Shown here piece after piece: positions 39,185 through 50,843 of a stretch of DNA of 64,000 nt (position 1 is its first letter; every line of letters begins with the position of its first letter). Location of the stretch: NCBI RefSeq assembly GCF_963676275.1, contig NZ_OY781091.1, forward strand, positions 4,969,866-5,033,865. The letters run 5' to 3'. The notes below the pieces were generated by a model. That model saw nothing but the letters and a program-made list of their open reading frames with translations, did not search any database and was not told the origin of the DNA. Source of the stretch: an uncultured Cohaesibacter sp. GTDB lineage: Bacteria > Pseudomonadota > Alphaproteobacteria > Rhizobiales > Cohaesibacteraceae. The translations under genes and the position numbers were made by a program.

Positions 39185-40030
39185 ATGAAGCTTTTCCGAT
39201 TTGGAGAGATCGGGGCTGAGAAACCGGCCCTTCTGGATGCGGACGGTATCGGGCGCGACCTGTCGGCCCATATCGCTGATCTGGGACCGGACCAATTGGC
39301 CCCGGATGCACTCGCCGCCATTGCCGCCATCGATCCTTCTTGCCTGCCGGTCGTGCCTGAAGGCGTGCGTCTTGCGCCTTGCGTGGGCAATGTGCAGCGC
39401 TTTTTCTGCATCGGTCTCAATTATATCGATCATGCATCCGAAATCGGCATAGAACCGCCCGAAAATCCCATTGTCTTTATGAAGATTTGCGATCCCACCG
39501 GCGCCAATGATCCTCTCATGCTGCCCAAAGGCTCAACCCATACCGACTGGGAGGTGGAGCTTGGTGTCGTGATCAACCAGACCGTCCGCCATGTCAGCGA
39601 GGAAAAGGCGCTCGATATGGTCGCGGGCTATTGTGTGGTCAATGACTATTCAGAGCGGGATTTTCAGAATAACCATGGTGGGCAATGGGTGAAGGGCAAG
39701 TCCTGCGACGGTTTCGGCCCGATCGGCCCATGGCTGGTAACGCGCGACGAAGTGGCCGATCCGCAAAATCTTGATCTCTGGCTCGACGTCAATGGAGAAG
39801 TCCAGCAGCGCGGCACCACGGCGCGGATGATTTTCACCGTACCGCAGATCATCGCCCATCTTTCCCGCTTTGTGACCCTTCGGGCAGGCGACATCATCAC
39901 CACCGGTACCCCTCCCGGCGTCGGCATGGGCATGAGGCCGCAAAGATTTCTCAAGCCCGGTGACGAGGTTCGCCTCGGCGTCGAAGGGTTGGGCGAGCAA
40001 TGCCAGACCATTCTTCCCTATAAGGAATAA
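39185..40030 (+). CDS. Fumarylacetoacetate hydrolase-family protein
   Basis: 281 residues. The N-terminal region (MKLFRFGEIGAEKPALLDAD) is followed by the FAH catalytic domain with CIGLNYIDHASEIG, the metal-binding Glu residues in DWEVELGVVIN, DYSERDFQ, GKSCDGFGPIGPWLV and ITTGTPPGVGMGM. Such proteins act as acylpyruvases, ureidoglycolate lyase-like enzymes or decarboxylase/isomerases in aromatic catabolism. The exact reaction cannot be told. The ATG has a strong AAGGAGG site. Confidence 0.9.
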   Translation: MKLFRFGEIGAEKPALLDADGIGRDLSAHIADLGPDQLAPDALAAIAAIDPSCLPVVPEGVRLAPCVGNVQRFFCIGLNYIDHASEIGIEPPENPIVFMKICDPTGANDPLMLPKGSTHTDWEVELGVVINQTVRHVSEEKALDMVAGYCVVNDYSERDFQNNHGGQWVKGKSCDGFGPIGPWLVTRDEVADPQNLDLWLDVNGEVQQRGTTARMIFTVPQIIAHLSRFVTLRAGDIITTGTPPGVGMGMRPQRFLKPGDEVRLGVEGLGEQCQTILPYKE

Positions 40031-40241
40031 TGCCGGTCAGTTCCTGCCAATGGAAAAGGGAGAGGCGCTTCTCGCGCCTTGCCCTATCCGTTTTCATGCA
40101 GCCATCCTGCAGCTTTGAAGATCGGGGTTGCGCCCAGAAAAACGGCAGAAATCTGCGAAAATCGCATCCCGCGACAGTGGGTTACACAATTTGACGGTGT
40201 GAGTACACTTCTCCTGCTCCCGGCCCTGTTCTGGGCGGAAA

Positions 40242-40277
40242 GAAACTTTATATTCAAATAATCGAAAATAAAGTTTC
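40242..40277. promoter_or_regulatory. 10-base inverted repeat just upstream of the ferritin-like gene
   Basis: GAAACTTTAT (40242-40251) and ATAAAGTTTC (40268-40277) are perfect reverse complements, 16 bases apart, ending about 27 bases before the start codon and 13 before its AGGAGGAG site. It could be an operator or a leader hairpin. Confidence 0.5.
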
Positions 40278-40304
40278 AGGAAAAATCTCAGGAGGAGAAA
40301 GACC

Positions 40305-40796
40305 ATGACCAGCAAAAGCCTTCTATTGTCCGCCGCTCTCATGACCGGATTTGTCTGCAGTCAGGCACAGGCGGCCAGCAGCCTGCCCCGACCCGTGCAG
40401 GAGGCCCTGACCACGGCACTGGAAGATGAATATCATGCCGAAGCTTTCTATGATGCGGTAATGGAGAAATATGGTGCCGTGCGCCCCTTTGCCAATATCA
40501 TTCGCGCCGAACAGATGCACCAGTCTATGCTGATCGACATCATGACCTATTATGGCATGGACATTCCCGCCAACAAGGCGCTGACTTCGGCCGAGATCCG
40601 CGCCGCTGTTCCCGCCACGCTGGGTGAGGCCTGCAATATTGGCGTGAAAGCTGAGGTCGACAATGCCGGCCTCTATAGCGACAAGCTGTTGCCTGCGGTT
40701 AGGGATTATTCCGATATCACCGCCACCTTCAAGGCCTTGAGCGATGCGTCCCAGCTCAAGCATTTGCCCGCTTTCCAGCGTTGCGCGAGCCGCTGA
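40305..40796 (+). CDS. Secreted ferritin-like (DUF2202-type) protein
   Basis: 163 residues with a Sec signal peptide (MTSKSLLLSAALMTGF, cleavage likely after AQA near residue 23). The mature part is a four-helix ferritin-like domain of the DUF2202 kind: EDEYHAEAFYDAVMEKYG and NIIRAEQMHQSML supply the Glu and His ligands of a di-iron type site. Its function is not established in the family. The ATG has a strong AGGAGGAG site. Gap 40031-40304 upstream holds only the inverted repeat. Confidence 0.8.
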   Translation: MTSKSLLLSAALMTGFVCSQAQAASSLPRPVQEALTTALEDEYHAEAFYDAVMEKYGAVRPFANIIRAEQMHQSMLIDIMTYYGMDIPANKALTSAEIRAAVPATLGEACNIGVKAEVDNAGLYSDKLLPAVRDYSDITATFKALSDASQLKHLPAFQRCASR

Positions 40797-40810
40797 AAAG
40801 CCGGACAGCA

Positions 40811-40837
40811 AAAGGGGCCAGTCTTTCTGGCCCCTTT
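40811..40837 (+). terminator. Terminator between the ferritin-like gene and rsgA
   Basis: Perfect 11-base stem AAAGGGGCCAG / CTGGCCCCTTT with a 5-base loop. The T-run is short on the forward strand (three T) and slightly longer on the reverse (four T), so it probably serves both converging genes. Confidence 0.8.
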
Positions 40838-40888
40838 CCGGTTTGCTGAATGAAGCATCCAAAATTCAAAACGGATGCGAAATGAGCC

Positions 40889-42094
40889 TTAGAAATCCTC
40901 GCGATCGCGCCCCTTGAAGCGATTGCTTTCCTTGATGGAATTCTTGACCATCTTGCCAAAGCTTCTCGATTTGCGCCGACTTTGCGCAACTGTTTCGGAA
41001 TTGCGGTTGTCTTCGGCTTCAAGTTTGCGCCAGCGCTCCAGCCGCGCAGCGTCCAGCTCTCCGGCCTCAATCGCCGCCTGAATGGCGCAGCCCGGTTCAT
41101 TCTCATGACGGCAATTGCGAAATTTGCAATCGGTTGCCAGTTCGACAAGATCGTCAAAGACCTGTTCGATACCGGTGCTCTTGTCATGCAGGCGCAGCGC
41201 CCGAATACCCGGTGTATCCACCAGCCAAGCGCCGTTGATGGTCGGATGCAGGGAGCGATAGGTTGTTGTATGCCGCCCCTTGGAATCATCCTCGCGGATA
41301 TCCTGCGTCGCATCCTGCCGCCCCGTGAAGGCATTCAGCAATGTGGTCTTGCCGACACCGGACGAGCCAACCATGGCAATGGTCTTGCCCTTGGCGCACC
41401 AAGGCGAAAGCAGCGAGATCGCGCCTTCATCCCTGGCATTGAGGCCAATCACGTCCAGACCGTCCATCAAACCTCTGGCCGGTTCCAGATAGCGTTCGGG
41501 ATCGGCGCATAGATCCACCTTGGTGATCAGCACCACTGGCTTTACGTCCGCGTCTCTGGCGAGGGCGAGGAAGCGCTCGATACGGGCCAGCTTGAAATCG
41601 TCATTGCAGGAAGTGATGATAAACAGCACATCCACATTGGAGGCCATGATCTGTTCGGCAACATCGGTCCCCGCAGCCCGCCGCTTGAGCTCGGATCGTG
41701 GATCAAGCCGCCGCACGATCTGGTCTGTATGATCGACCAACACCCAGTCCCCGACGCCAAAGGCAGAGGTTGGCACCTTGTGCGGTGTGCGCAAAGACCG
41801 GCTGCCCGCCTCTCCCAGTCCGACGACGATGGAGCGCTGGATTTCGGATATCCGGAAGGGTGTCAGCTCTTCCAGCTCCTGCATGTCAAGCTGGCTCATG
41901 AAATGGCCGGAAAAGCCGAGATCGGAAAGAGACCAGCCCTTATCTGCCCCATTATTGGCTTCATTAACGGAAGCGGAATCTGCCCCGATATCGGTGATGG
42001 CATCCGCATTTGTTTGGTTCTGGCGCGTGGAAGCATCCGGCGTCGAGACCGACTTTACCGGAACATGTTTGAGAAAATTGTCAAAAGACGTCAT
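40889..42094 (-). CDS. rsgA: Small ribosomal subunit biogenesis GTPase RsgA
   Basis: Circularly permuted GTPase that checks 30S maturation. 401 residues: an OB-fold region (GDWVLVDH), then ITKVDLC, the P-loop VGSSGVGKTTLLNAFTG, the DTPGIRAL switch, and a zinc finger in DCKFRNCRHENEPGCAI (Cys-x-x-x-x-Cys-x-His-x5-Cys pattern). It has an N-terminal extension of about 45 residues and is longer than the E. coli protein. The ATG at 42094 has AAGGCAAG. Confidence 0.94.
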   Translation of the reverse strand: MTSFDNFLKHVPVKSVSTPDASTRQNQTNADAITDIGADSASVNEANNGADKGWSLSDLGFSGHFMSQLDMQELEELTPFRISEIQRSIVVGLGEAGSRSLRTPHKVPTSAFGVGDWVLVDHTDQIVRRLDPRSELKRRAAGTDVAEQIMASNVDVLFIITSCNDDFKLARIERFLALARDADVKPVVLITKVDLCADPERYLEPARGLMDGLDVIGLNARDEGAISLLSPWCAKGKTIAMVGSSGVGKTTLLNAFTGRQDATQDIREDDSKGRHTTTYRSLHPTINGAWLVDTPGIRALRLHDKSTGIEQVFDDLVELATDCKFRNCRHENEPGCAIQAAIEAGELDAARLERWRKLEAEDNRNSETVAQSRRKSRSFGKMVKNSIKESNRFKGRDREDF

Positions 42095-42446
42095 TGTCTT
42101 GCCTTATGCAAAGTCTTGCCTTGAGCAAAAAACTACCTGCGGCGCGAGCCTTTCGGCAGGGCCGGTGGGTCCAGGCAAGAGAGGGGAGCATGATGCTCAA
42201 CCGCAATTCGCCCGGAAGACAGTCATGACACTCATAAATACCCTCCTTTCGGCAATTCGTCTCTGGTGATCAATGAACGGCCCCACATTAGCCGACCCGC
42301 ATGATTTTGTCACCATCATCAATGCGCGCAAATCCGAGCATGTCGCAATCTGTTGCGCCCCGGACACGCTGAAGATGCAAATATATTGAGCTTTATCTGA
42401 TCAGTGGGCCGCATACCCCGAGCGTCAGCAGGGCTCAGGCGAGTAT
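42095..42446. other. Intergenic region upstream of rsgA
   Basis: About 350 bases between the cupin gene and rsgA. It should contain the rsgA promoter on the reverse strand. I see no gene, RNA motif or clear terminator. Confidence 0.4.
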
Positions 42447-42872
42447 TCAGCTTTCCGGCGACCAGCCTTCAGGGGCCATCTCGAAGCCCTCATAGACAAA
42501 GCCGGGAGCCACCACGCAACTGACGAGGGTCCATTGGCCGGTTGAGCGCGCCGATTGCCAGGCATGGCGCGGCACAATGCCTTGCGGCTCTTCTCCGGCC
42601 AGAATGTCCGGCCCCAGCGTGATCACCTTGCGGCCGCGACCCTCTTTAGCAATGCTCAGCTCAAGCGGCGCGCCAGCCTGCCAAAACCAGCTTTCGACGG
42701 CATCGACCCTGTGCCAGTGCGAAATCTCGCCTGCTTTGAGCAGATAATAGATGACGGTTGAATGGGCCCGCCCTTTGGCCCCTTCCGCATCTCGGAATGT
42801 CTCGACGAAATAGCCCCCTTCCGGATGCGGTTCCATGCCGAGCTTCTTGATGATCGCATTGGCATCATCCAT
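42447..42872 (-). CDS. DUF985 cupin-like protein
   Basis: 141 residues of the cupin_5 (DUF985) family. It has the typical PHPEGGYFVETFRD start, the strand STVIYYLLKAGEISHWHRVD, and VPRHAWQSARSTGQWTLVSCVVAPGF with candidate metal His and Glu residues. The function is unknown. The ATG at 42872 has GGAG at eight bases; the frame is open further upstream without conservation. Confidence 0.85.
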   Translation of the reverse strand: MDDANAIIKKLGMEPHPEGGYFVETFRDAEGAKGRAHSTVIYYLLKAGEISHWHRVDAVESWFWQAGAPLELSIAKEGRGRKVITLGPDILAGEEPQGIVPRHAWQSARSTGQWTLVSCVVAPGFVYEGFEMAPEGWSPES

Positions 42873-42920
42873 GGCGGATCTCCGTGACAGCGGGAAAGGT
42901 GCAGGGATTTCCGCACCATG

Positions 42921-42954
42921 AGACAAAAGAAAAGGCGCAGTTTGCTGCGCCTTT
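42921..42954 (-). terminator. Intrinsic terminator of gyrB
   Basis: Perfect 10-base stem AAAGGCGCAG / CTGCGCCTTT with a TTTG loop, followed on the reverse strand by TTTTCTTTT, right after the gyrB stop codon. Confidence 0.9.
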
Positions 42955-42962
42955 CTGTCTGA

Positions 42963-45407
<2,445 letters not shown>

Positions 45408-45564
45408 TCATCCTTACGCTACGGCTAACCCTTCACTTATACGAGGTTTTTCGCCGCATTCAACCGCTTCTCGCCCTTCCTGCGGGCTATCGCGGTCTCC
45501 CCTTGTGGAGAGTTTGCATCTGTTGGGAATAGTACAAAATTATACCACATTAAGTTGCCGAAAA

Positions 45565-45996
45565 TCAGCGCTTCTGGGCCCTTTCCTGTTCGGCTCTGAT
45601 ATAGGCCAGGATCTGCGCGATCTCGGTTTGCGTCAGTCCGTCCACCGGGTCCATCGGGCCATAGTCCCAGTTGCGCTGCGGCGCGCCATAGATCACGGCC
45701 TGACTGAAGGCTCTGTCAGACAGATTTCCCTTGTAATAGATCTGGTTGACCAGCGCCGGGCCGAAGCTGGTGCTGCGTCCGCCCACGCCATGGCAGCTCA
45801 GGCAATTGGCATTATAGAGCTTGAGGCCTTCCTTGCGGATCTGGGCGCTGTCCAGCGTTGCGATCAGTTTGTCCGATTGCTTGTCGGAAAAATAATCGCC
45901 GCTTGTCAGCAGCAGCAGCAGAATGAACAGCGAGAGGAACAGAAAAATCAGGCTGTTTCTGGATCTGGCAAAAGGAATGCGACGTCTTCGCGCCAT
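45565..45996 (-). CDS. Membrane-anchored c-type cytochrome
   Basis: 143 residues: a basic N-terminus, one membrane segment (about 15-33, very Leu-rich) and a periplasmic class I cytochrome c domain with the haem site CLSCHG and a likely axial Met in YGPMDPVDGL. It is an electron-transfer protein; the partner is unknown. It starts 21 bases after the recF stop codon in the same direction with a CGGAG ribosome site, so it is probably co-transcribed with recF. Confidence 0.88.
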   Translation of the reverse strand: MARRRRIPFARSRNSLIFLFLSLFILLLLLTSGDYFSDKQSDKLIATLDSAQIRKEGLKLYNANCLSCHGVGGRSTSFGPALVNQIYYKGNLSDRAFSQAVIYGAPQRNWDYGPMDPVDGLTQTEIAQILAYIRAEQERAQKR

Positions 45997-46017
45997 TGTG
46001 GCTCCGTTCTTGTTGCT

Positions 46018-47214
46018 CTATTCGAGAGGCTCGATTGTACCACAGGAAACGTTAAAGCGTTCCGCTCGTTCCCCCAGTGGTAAAAAGATTCTGTTATCTG
46101 TTCCGGTAACGAAAGCCTGACAGCCAAGCCGGTCGAGCAGGTCGAACAGAGCCAGCCTGCGGCTTTCATCCAGATGGGCGGCAACCTCGTCCAGCAGCAC
46201 CAGCGGCGTCCGCCCGGCCCGCTCGGCCACCAGATGCGAATGGGCAAGCACGATGCCCAGCAGCAGGGCTTTCTGCTCCCCTGTCGAACATTTCGCCGCG
46301 ACCATGTCCTTTGGTCCGTGCCTGACCAGCAAATCGGTCCGGTGCGGCCCGATCAGGGTGCGTCCTGCGGCCCGGTCGCGCGGTCGGCTTTGTCGCAAGG
46401 CGGAGAGATAATGCTCTTCGCTCTCTACCGACGGGCGCGAGAAAGCCTCCCCCTCCAGCACCCCATCCAGATCAAGCACTGCATTGGGGAAGGCCGTTGA
46501 TCCATCCTCGCCATGCAGGATGGACAAAGATCGATTCAGAAGCGAAACGAGTTCGGCGCGGGCGGCGGCAATGGCGGCGCCATATTCGGCCATCTGTGTT
46601 TCAATGCCATCCAGCCAGACCGTTTCCCGCGGCGCATCCTCCAGCAGCCGATTGCGCTGGCGCATGGCCCGTTCAAAGGCATTGACCCGGGTGCCATGGG
46701 TCTTGTCGATGGCGAGAACCATCCGGTCGAGCCATTTGCGCCGCTCCGAGGCTGCCCCGATAAACAGGCTGTCCATCTGCGGTGTCAGCCACAAGACCGA
46801 AACATGATCCGAGAGGCTTTCGGCTGATTTTGCCGTGGCGCCATTGATCCTTATGCGCCGTTGCAGATTGCCGTCCGGGCCGGGTTGCAGACCGGTACCA
46901 AGCTTGATTTCACCCGATGGTGTATCAAGAGTGACCGAAACGGCCCAGCTCCCCTCGTCGGATTGTTCGCGGGCAATTTCCGGATAGGCAATGCGTCTGA
47001 GGCCCCGTCCGGGCGACAGAAAGGAAATGGCTTCCAGAAGGTTGGTTTTGCCTGAGCCGTTTGCGCCCGTCAGCACCACATGCTTGCCTTCCAGCCGAAG
47101 ATGCAGGGAGGCATAATTGCGGAAATCGACAAGATTGATCGATGCGACGGTGACCTTGTCGACAGACCGCACCGGATGGGCGATCGGATCGGGGCAGGTC
47201 GAGGCATTGTTCAA
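46018..47214 (-). CDS. recF: DNA replication and repair protein RecF
   Basis: SMC-like ATPase for gap repair. It has INLVDFRNYASLHL at the N-terminus, Walker A LTGANGSGKTNLLEAISFLSPG, RTLIGPHRTDL, the signature CSTGEQKALLLGI and Walker B LVLLDEVAAHLDE. The start is uncertain. The frame is open up to an ATG at 47331, but that would place a 10-base hairpin inside the coding part and add about 39 non-conserved residues. I chose the TTG at 47214 with AAGGA upstream. Confidence 0.9.
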   Translation of the reverse strand: MNNASTCPDPIAHPVRSVDKVTVASINLVDFRNYASLHLRLEGKHVVLTGANGSGKTNLLEAISFLSPGRGLRRIAYPEIAREQSDEGSWAVSVTLDTPSGEIKLGTGLQPGPDGNLQRRIRINGATAKSAESLSDHVSVLWLTPQMDSLFIGAASERRKWLDRMVLAIDKTHGTRVNAFERAMRQRNRLLEDAPRETVWLDGIETQMAEYGAAIAAARAELVSLLNRSLSILHGEDGSTAFPNAVLDLDGVLEGEAFSRPSVESEEHYLSALRQSRPRDRAAGRTLIGPHRTDLLVRHGPKDMVAAKCSTGEQKALLLGIVLAHSHLVAERAGRTPLVLLDEVAAHLDESRRLALFDLLDRLGCQAFVTGTDNRIFLPLGERAERFNVSCGTIEPLE

Positions 47215-47289
47215 GGCCGCAGGTCCTTCGGTTCGGGGGAAAGGCTCAAGGGTGGAGCCACAAGGGCTCCGGCATAGAATCAGTTTGAC

Positions 47290-47322
47290 AAAAGAATAGG
47301 GCATTTCCAGCAGAAATGCCCT
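47290..47322 (-). terminator. Hairpin between dnaN and recF, possible weak terminator
   Basis: Perfect 10-base stem AGGGCATTTC / GAAATGCCCT (47298-47307 with 47313-47322) with a 5-base loop. On the reverse strand it is followed by ATTCTTTTG, a weak T-run, so it may attenuate read-through from dnaN into recF. Confidence 0.5.
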
Positions 47323-47386
47323 AGCCAACATTCATTTTTTTGCGCCGCGCAAGAGGTCTTGAGACTGGCCTCTCAAAAGCGCAGGC

Positions 47387-48505
47387 CTAGACGCGCATCG
47401 GCATCAGCACATAAAGCGTATTGTTGTCGCCATCATCCTGAATGAGGGTTGGCGAGCCCGAATCGGCCAGACGGAACTGGGCGCTGTCGCTTTCCAGCTG
47501 ATTGGTGATATCGAGCAGATAGCGGGCATTGAAGCCGATTTCCATCGGATCGGCATCATATTCGACGGAAAGCTCATCGGTTGCCGTGCCTGAATCCGGG
47601 TTGGAGACCGAGAGCACCAGACTGTTGGGCTGCAGGCTCAGCTTGACGGCACGGCCACGCTCGTTGGAAACGGTCGATACGCGGTCAACGGCCTGCGCAA
47701 ACAGGGCATTCTCGATTTTCATGATCTTGTCATTGCCCTTCGGAATGACCTTTTCATAATCAGGGAAGGTGCCGTCAATGAGCTTGGAGGTCAGAACAAC
47801 CGGCCCGATTGTCAGGCGAATCTTGGTCTCGGAAAGCTCAACCGCAATGTTGGCTTCCGGATCCTCGATCAGCTTCTGCACCTCTGACACGGTCTTGCGG
47901 GGAACGATGACCCCGGGCATGCCCTGTGCTCCGACAGGTGCGGGCAGCTGGGCCTGTGCCAGTCGGTGACCATCGGTAGCAACGGCGCGCAACACTTCAG
48001 AGCCTTCGCTCTCAAGGCTATGCAGATAGATGCCGTTGAGATAATAGCGGGTTTCTTCGGTCGAAATGGCAAACTGGGTATGATCGATCAGGCGCTTGAG
48101 ATCCAGCGCCGGAATGGTGAAATTATGCGAGAATTCACCAGCCGTGATATCGGGGAAATCCGTCACCGGCAGGATCTGCAAGGTGAAATGCGCCCGGCCT
48201 GCAATGATCGCCAGCGCAGTCTGCTCCTCGTTGGTCTCAAGGGTGACCTGTGATCCATCAGGCAGTTTGCGCACGATGTCATAAAGCATATGCGCCGGTA
48301 CGGTGGTCGCTCCGCCGATCTCTACCATCGCCGGTGCCGTTTCCAGCACTTCCAGATCAAGGTCGGTTGCCTTGAAGACCAGATCGCCGCCTTCTGCGCG
48401 CAGCAAAACGTTGGACAGGATCGGAATGGTATTACGTCGTTCAACAACCCGATGGACATGGTTCAGCGATTTTAAAAGAGTTGCCCGTTCGAGAGTGACT
48501 TTCAT
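47387..48505 (-). CDS. dnaN: DNA polymerase III beta sliding clamp
   Basis: Ring-shaped processivity clamp, 372 residues. It has the clamp N-terminus MKVTLERATLLKSLNHVHRV, ERRNTIPILSNVLL, the FHLQILP-like FTLQILPVTDFPDI strand, and the C-terminal end DDGDNNTLYVLMPMRV. It lies immediately downstream of dnaA. Confidence 0.98.
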   Translation of the reverse strand: MKVTLERATLLKSLNHVHRVVERRNTIPILSNVLLRAEGGDLVFKATDLDLEVLETAPAMVEIGGATTVPAHMLYDIVRKLPDGSQVTLETNEEQTALAIIAGRAHFTLQILPVTDFPDITAGEFSHNFTIPALDLKRLIDHTQFAISTEETRYYLNGIYLHSLESEGSEVLRAVATDGHRLAQAQLPAPVGAQGMPGVIVPRKTVSEVQKLIEDPEANIAVELSETKIRLTIGPVVLTSKLIDGTFPDYEKVIPKGNDKIMKIENALFAQAVDRVSTVSNERGRAVKLSLQPNSLVLSVSNPDSGTATDELSVEYDADPMEIGFNARYLLDITNQLESDSAQFRLADSGSPTLIQDDGDNNTLYVLMPMRV

Positions 48506-48699
48506 ATCCCAAATTCCCTACATCAATACATCTATTCATTATGCCCGTGCCATGCCTGACAATGACGGGGAAGCAACTTTGACCCGTCTTTCCGCATAAG
48601 GCAAGGGGATCGACCCGATTCTGGTGCGATCCCCTCATATTTCTTCCACATTTCGGCACCAATGGCCGACCTGCTCAAGTCGAATGCTGACACAAGCGC

Positions 48700-50220
48700 C
48701 TATTCGGCGATATTGCGTTTCAGCATTTCGATTTCCTGCTGCAAGCCATTGTCCGACGCTGCCAGCTCCTCGATCTTGCGAACCGCATGCAGAACCGTTG
48801 TATGGTCACGACCGCCAAAGCGCCGACCAATTTCCGGCAGCGAACGCGGGGTCAACATCTTGGACAGATACATTGCAATCTGGCGCGGACGCACAATGGT
48901 GCGGGTCCGGCGCGAAGACAGAAGATCCGAGCGGGAAACATTATAGTGTTTGGAAACGACACGCTGGATATCCTCGATGCGAATGCGGCGAGGTTCCTTC
49001 GAGCGGATCAGATCCTTGAGCGCCTGTTCGGCCATCTCTATGGAAATGGGCGCACCAGTCAGCTGGTTATGAGCCATCAGACGGTTGAAGGCGCCATCCA
49101 GATCGCGACCGTTGGAGCGGATGATGCCTGCAACATGATCAAGCACCAGTTCCGGAATGGTCAGATTCGGATCGCGACGGGCAGCCTGTGTCGCGCGATC
49201 AGACAGAATGGAGCGACGCAGCTCTTTTTCCAGCGGTTGCAGCTCGCTGACCAGACCACCGGCCAGACGGGAGCGAACGCGCTCATCAAGGCTTTCCAGC
49301 TCGACCGGTGGGCGGTCGGCAGCAACCACCACCTGACGGGCACCGTCAATCAGGCTGTTGAGCGTATGGCAGAATTCCTGCTGAATGCTCTTGCCCTGAA
49401 GGAACTGCAAATCGTCGATCAGCAGAATGTCGATATCCCTGAGGGTATCCTTGAAATCAAGCGCGGCCTGACTCTTCAGGGCCTGCACGAAGCTATACAT
49501 GAAGCGTTCGGCGGTGAGATAGAGCACGCGGGCGGTCGGGTTCGACTTCTTGGCTTCCCATGCGATGGCCTGCAGCAGATGGGTCTTGCCCAGTCCGACA
49601 GAGGCATGCAGGAACAGCGGATTGAAGGAAACCGGCTGACCGGGCTGTGCCATGGCAACCTGTTTGGCTGCGGCATGGGCCAGCGTATTGGACTGACCGA
49701 CAACAAAGGTCTCGAAGGTCAGGCGCGGATCGAGCGGAGAGCCGCCCAACTGATCCTGATCCTGTCCCATTGCGGCAGCCACGGAGGGGCGCGCAAAACC
49801 GGTATCCTTGCTGGCAGCTTCGGCCGCCTTGTTCTGAACCTTGTTCTGAACGGTCTTGGGACGCACGGCCCCGCGCACATAGAGGTCGATGCGACGCACA
49901 TGCTCGCATTCCTCACGCCAGAGCGTCATCAACAAGTCGCCATAATGCGACTGGATCCAGGATTTGAGGAAGCGGGTTGAAACGGAAAGAATAACCAGTC
50001 CGTTCTGTTCATCCTCTATTTCGACACTGGCGAACCAGCTTGAAAATACGTCTTCTCCGAGTTCCGCGCGCAGTCTTTTCTTTACGCGTTCCCATTCTTC
50101 TTTGCCAACTTTCACCGAAGGCTCCTCTTTTCGGGAGTCAGCCTTGGGAAAAGATTGATGAGTCGCCGCACTCATCTCCATATCAACATTTCCCTTTGTG
50201 GCCGTCTGCTGTATTGTCAT
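48700..50220 (-). CDS. dnaA: Chromosomal replication initiator DnaA
   Basis: AAA+ initiator that melts the origin, 506 residues. Domain I is at about 40-110 ([20 protein letters not shown]), the domain II linker is variable, domain III has Walker [21 protein letters not shown] and Walker [14 protein letters not shown], and domain IV ends with the DNA-binding signature [19 protein letters not shown]. The ATG at 50220 has no strong ribosome site. ATGs at 50181 and 50175 (MEMSAATH), after AAAGGGA, are credible alternatives. Confidence 0.98.
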   Translation of the reverse strand: MTIQQTATKGNVDMEMSAATHQSFPKADSRKEEPSVKVGKEEWERVKKRLRAELGEDVFSSWFASVEIEDEQNGLVILSVSTRFLKSWIQSHYGDLLMTLWREECEHVRRIDLYVRGAVRPKTVQNKVQNKAAEAASKDTGFARPSVAAAMGQDQDQLGGSPLDPRLTFETFVVGQSNTLAHAAAKQVAMAQPGQPVSFNPLFLHASVGLGKTHLLQAIAWEAKKSNPTARVLYLTAERFMYSFVQALKSQAALDFKDTLRDIDILLIDDLQFLQGKSIQQEFCHTLNSLIDGARQVVVAADRPPVELESLDERVRSRLAGGLVSELQPLEKELRRSILSDRATQAARRDPNLTIPELVLDHVAGIIRSNGRDLDGAFNRLMAHNQLTGAPISIEMAEQALKDLIRSKEPRRIRIEDIQRVVSKHYNVSRSDLLSSRRTRTIVRPRQIAMYLSKMLTPRSLPEIGRRFGGRDHTTVLHAVRKIEELAASDNGLQQEIEMLKRNIAE

Positions 50221-50372
50221 TTTGTTGTTCTAGCCTAATAGCCGCCAAAAACAGCTGTTTCCTTGATAAGCCGCAATTCCGGTGAGTTTATCTCGCTCTT
50301 CTTGCCACGGCCAAGTTGAATTTTTCTAGACCAAGCGCTCGCTTTCGACAATTCGAAATTTGCAAAAAACGC

Positions 50373-50843
50373 TCAGAATTGTCGCCAGGGCAACCCGGCA
50401 TGCTTCCAGCCGTTGCTCCCCGATCGGTGCAACGCATCATCCAGATCACCTTCAAAACCTGAGGCGACATTATAGCATGGTCCTTCCCATTTGGGTGTCA
50501 TCTCTATTGCCGCATGTCTTGATCGGACACCCGAGCGACATAGAAAATAGATCGGACTGCCCTTCGCCACATTGCGCATCTCGAGCTCTGCCAAGAGCTT
50601 TTCGGCAAAATCGACCCGAACATTCATGTCCGGATAGGAGAGCCATTCCACCAGCAGCACGTCCCGGTCAGGTCTGTCCAGCAGGGGCACTCCGACATAG
50701 GACCATTCCGCATGGGTACGCACGTCTACGAGTATCGCCTTGGGATCCTCGGCAAGCGCCTTCCAGGCAGCCTCGACCTCAATGTCACCTGCGTAAGATG
50801 CCGAATTACTCAAAGACAAACACTCCTGTTCGGGTGACGCCAT
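50373..50843 (-). CDS. Rhodanese-like domain protein
   Basis: 156-residue single rhodanese domain. It begins with IEVEAAWKALAEDPKAILVDVRTHAEW and has the active-site loop IYFLCRSGVRSRHAAIEM with the catalytic Cys, so sulfur transfer is possible. The ATG at 50843 follows GGTGG. It lies between dnaA and rpsT in the same direction. Confidence 0.88.
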   Translation of the reverse strand: MASPEQECLSLSNSASYAGDIEVEAAWKALAEDPKAILVDVRTHAEWSYVGVPLLDRPDRDVLLVEWLSYPDMNVRVDFAEKLLAELEMRNVAKGSPIYFLCRSGVRSRHAAIEMTPKWEGPCYNVASGFEGDLDDALHRSGSNGWKHAGLPWRQF

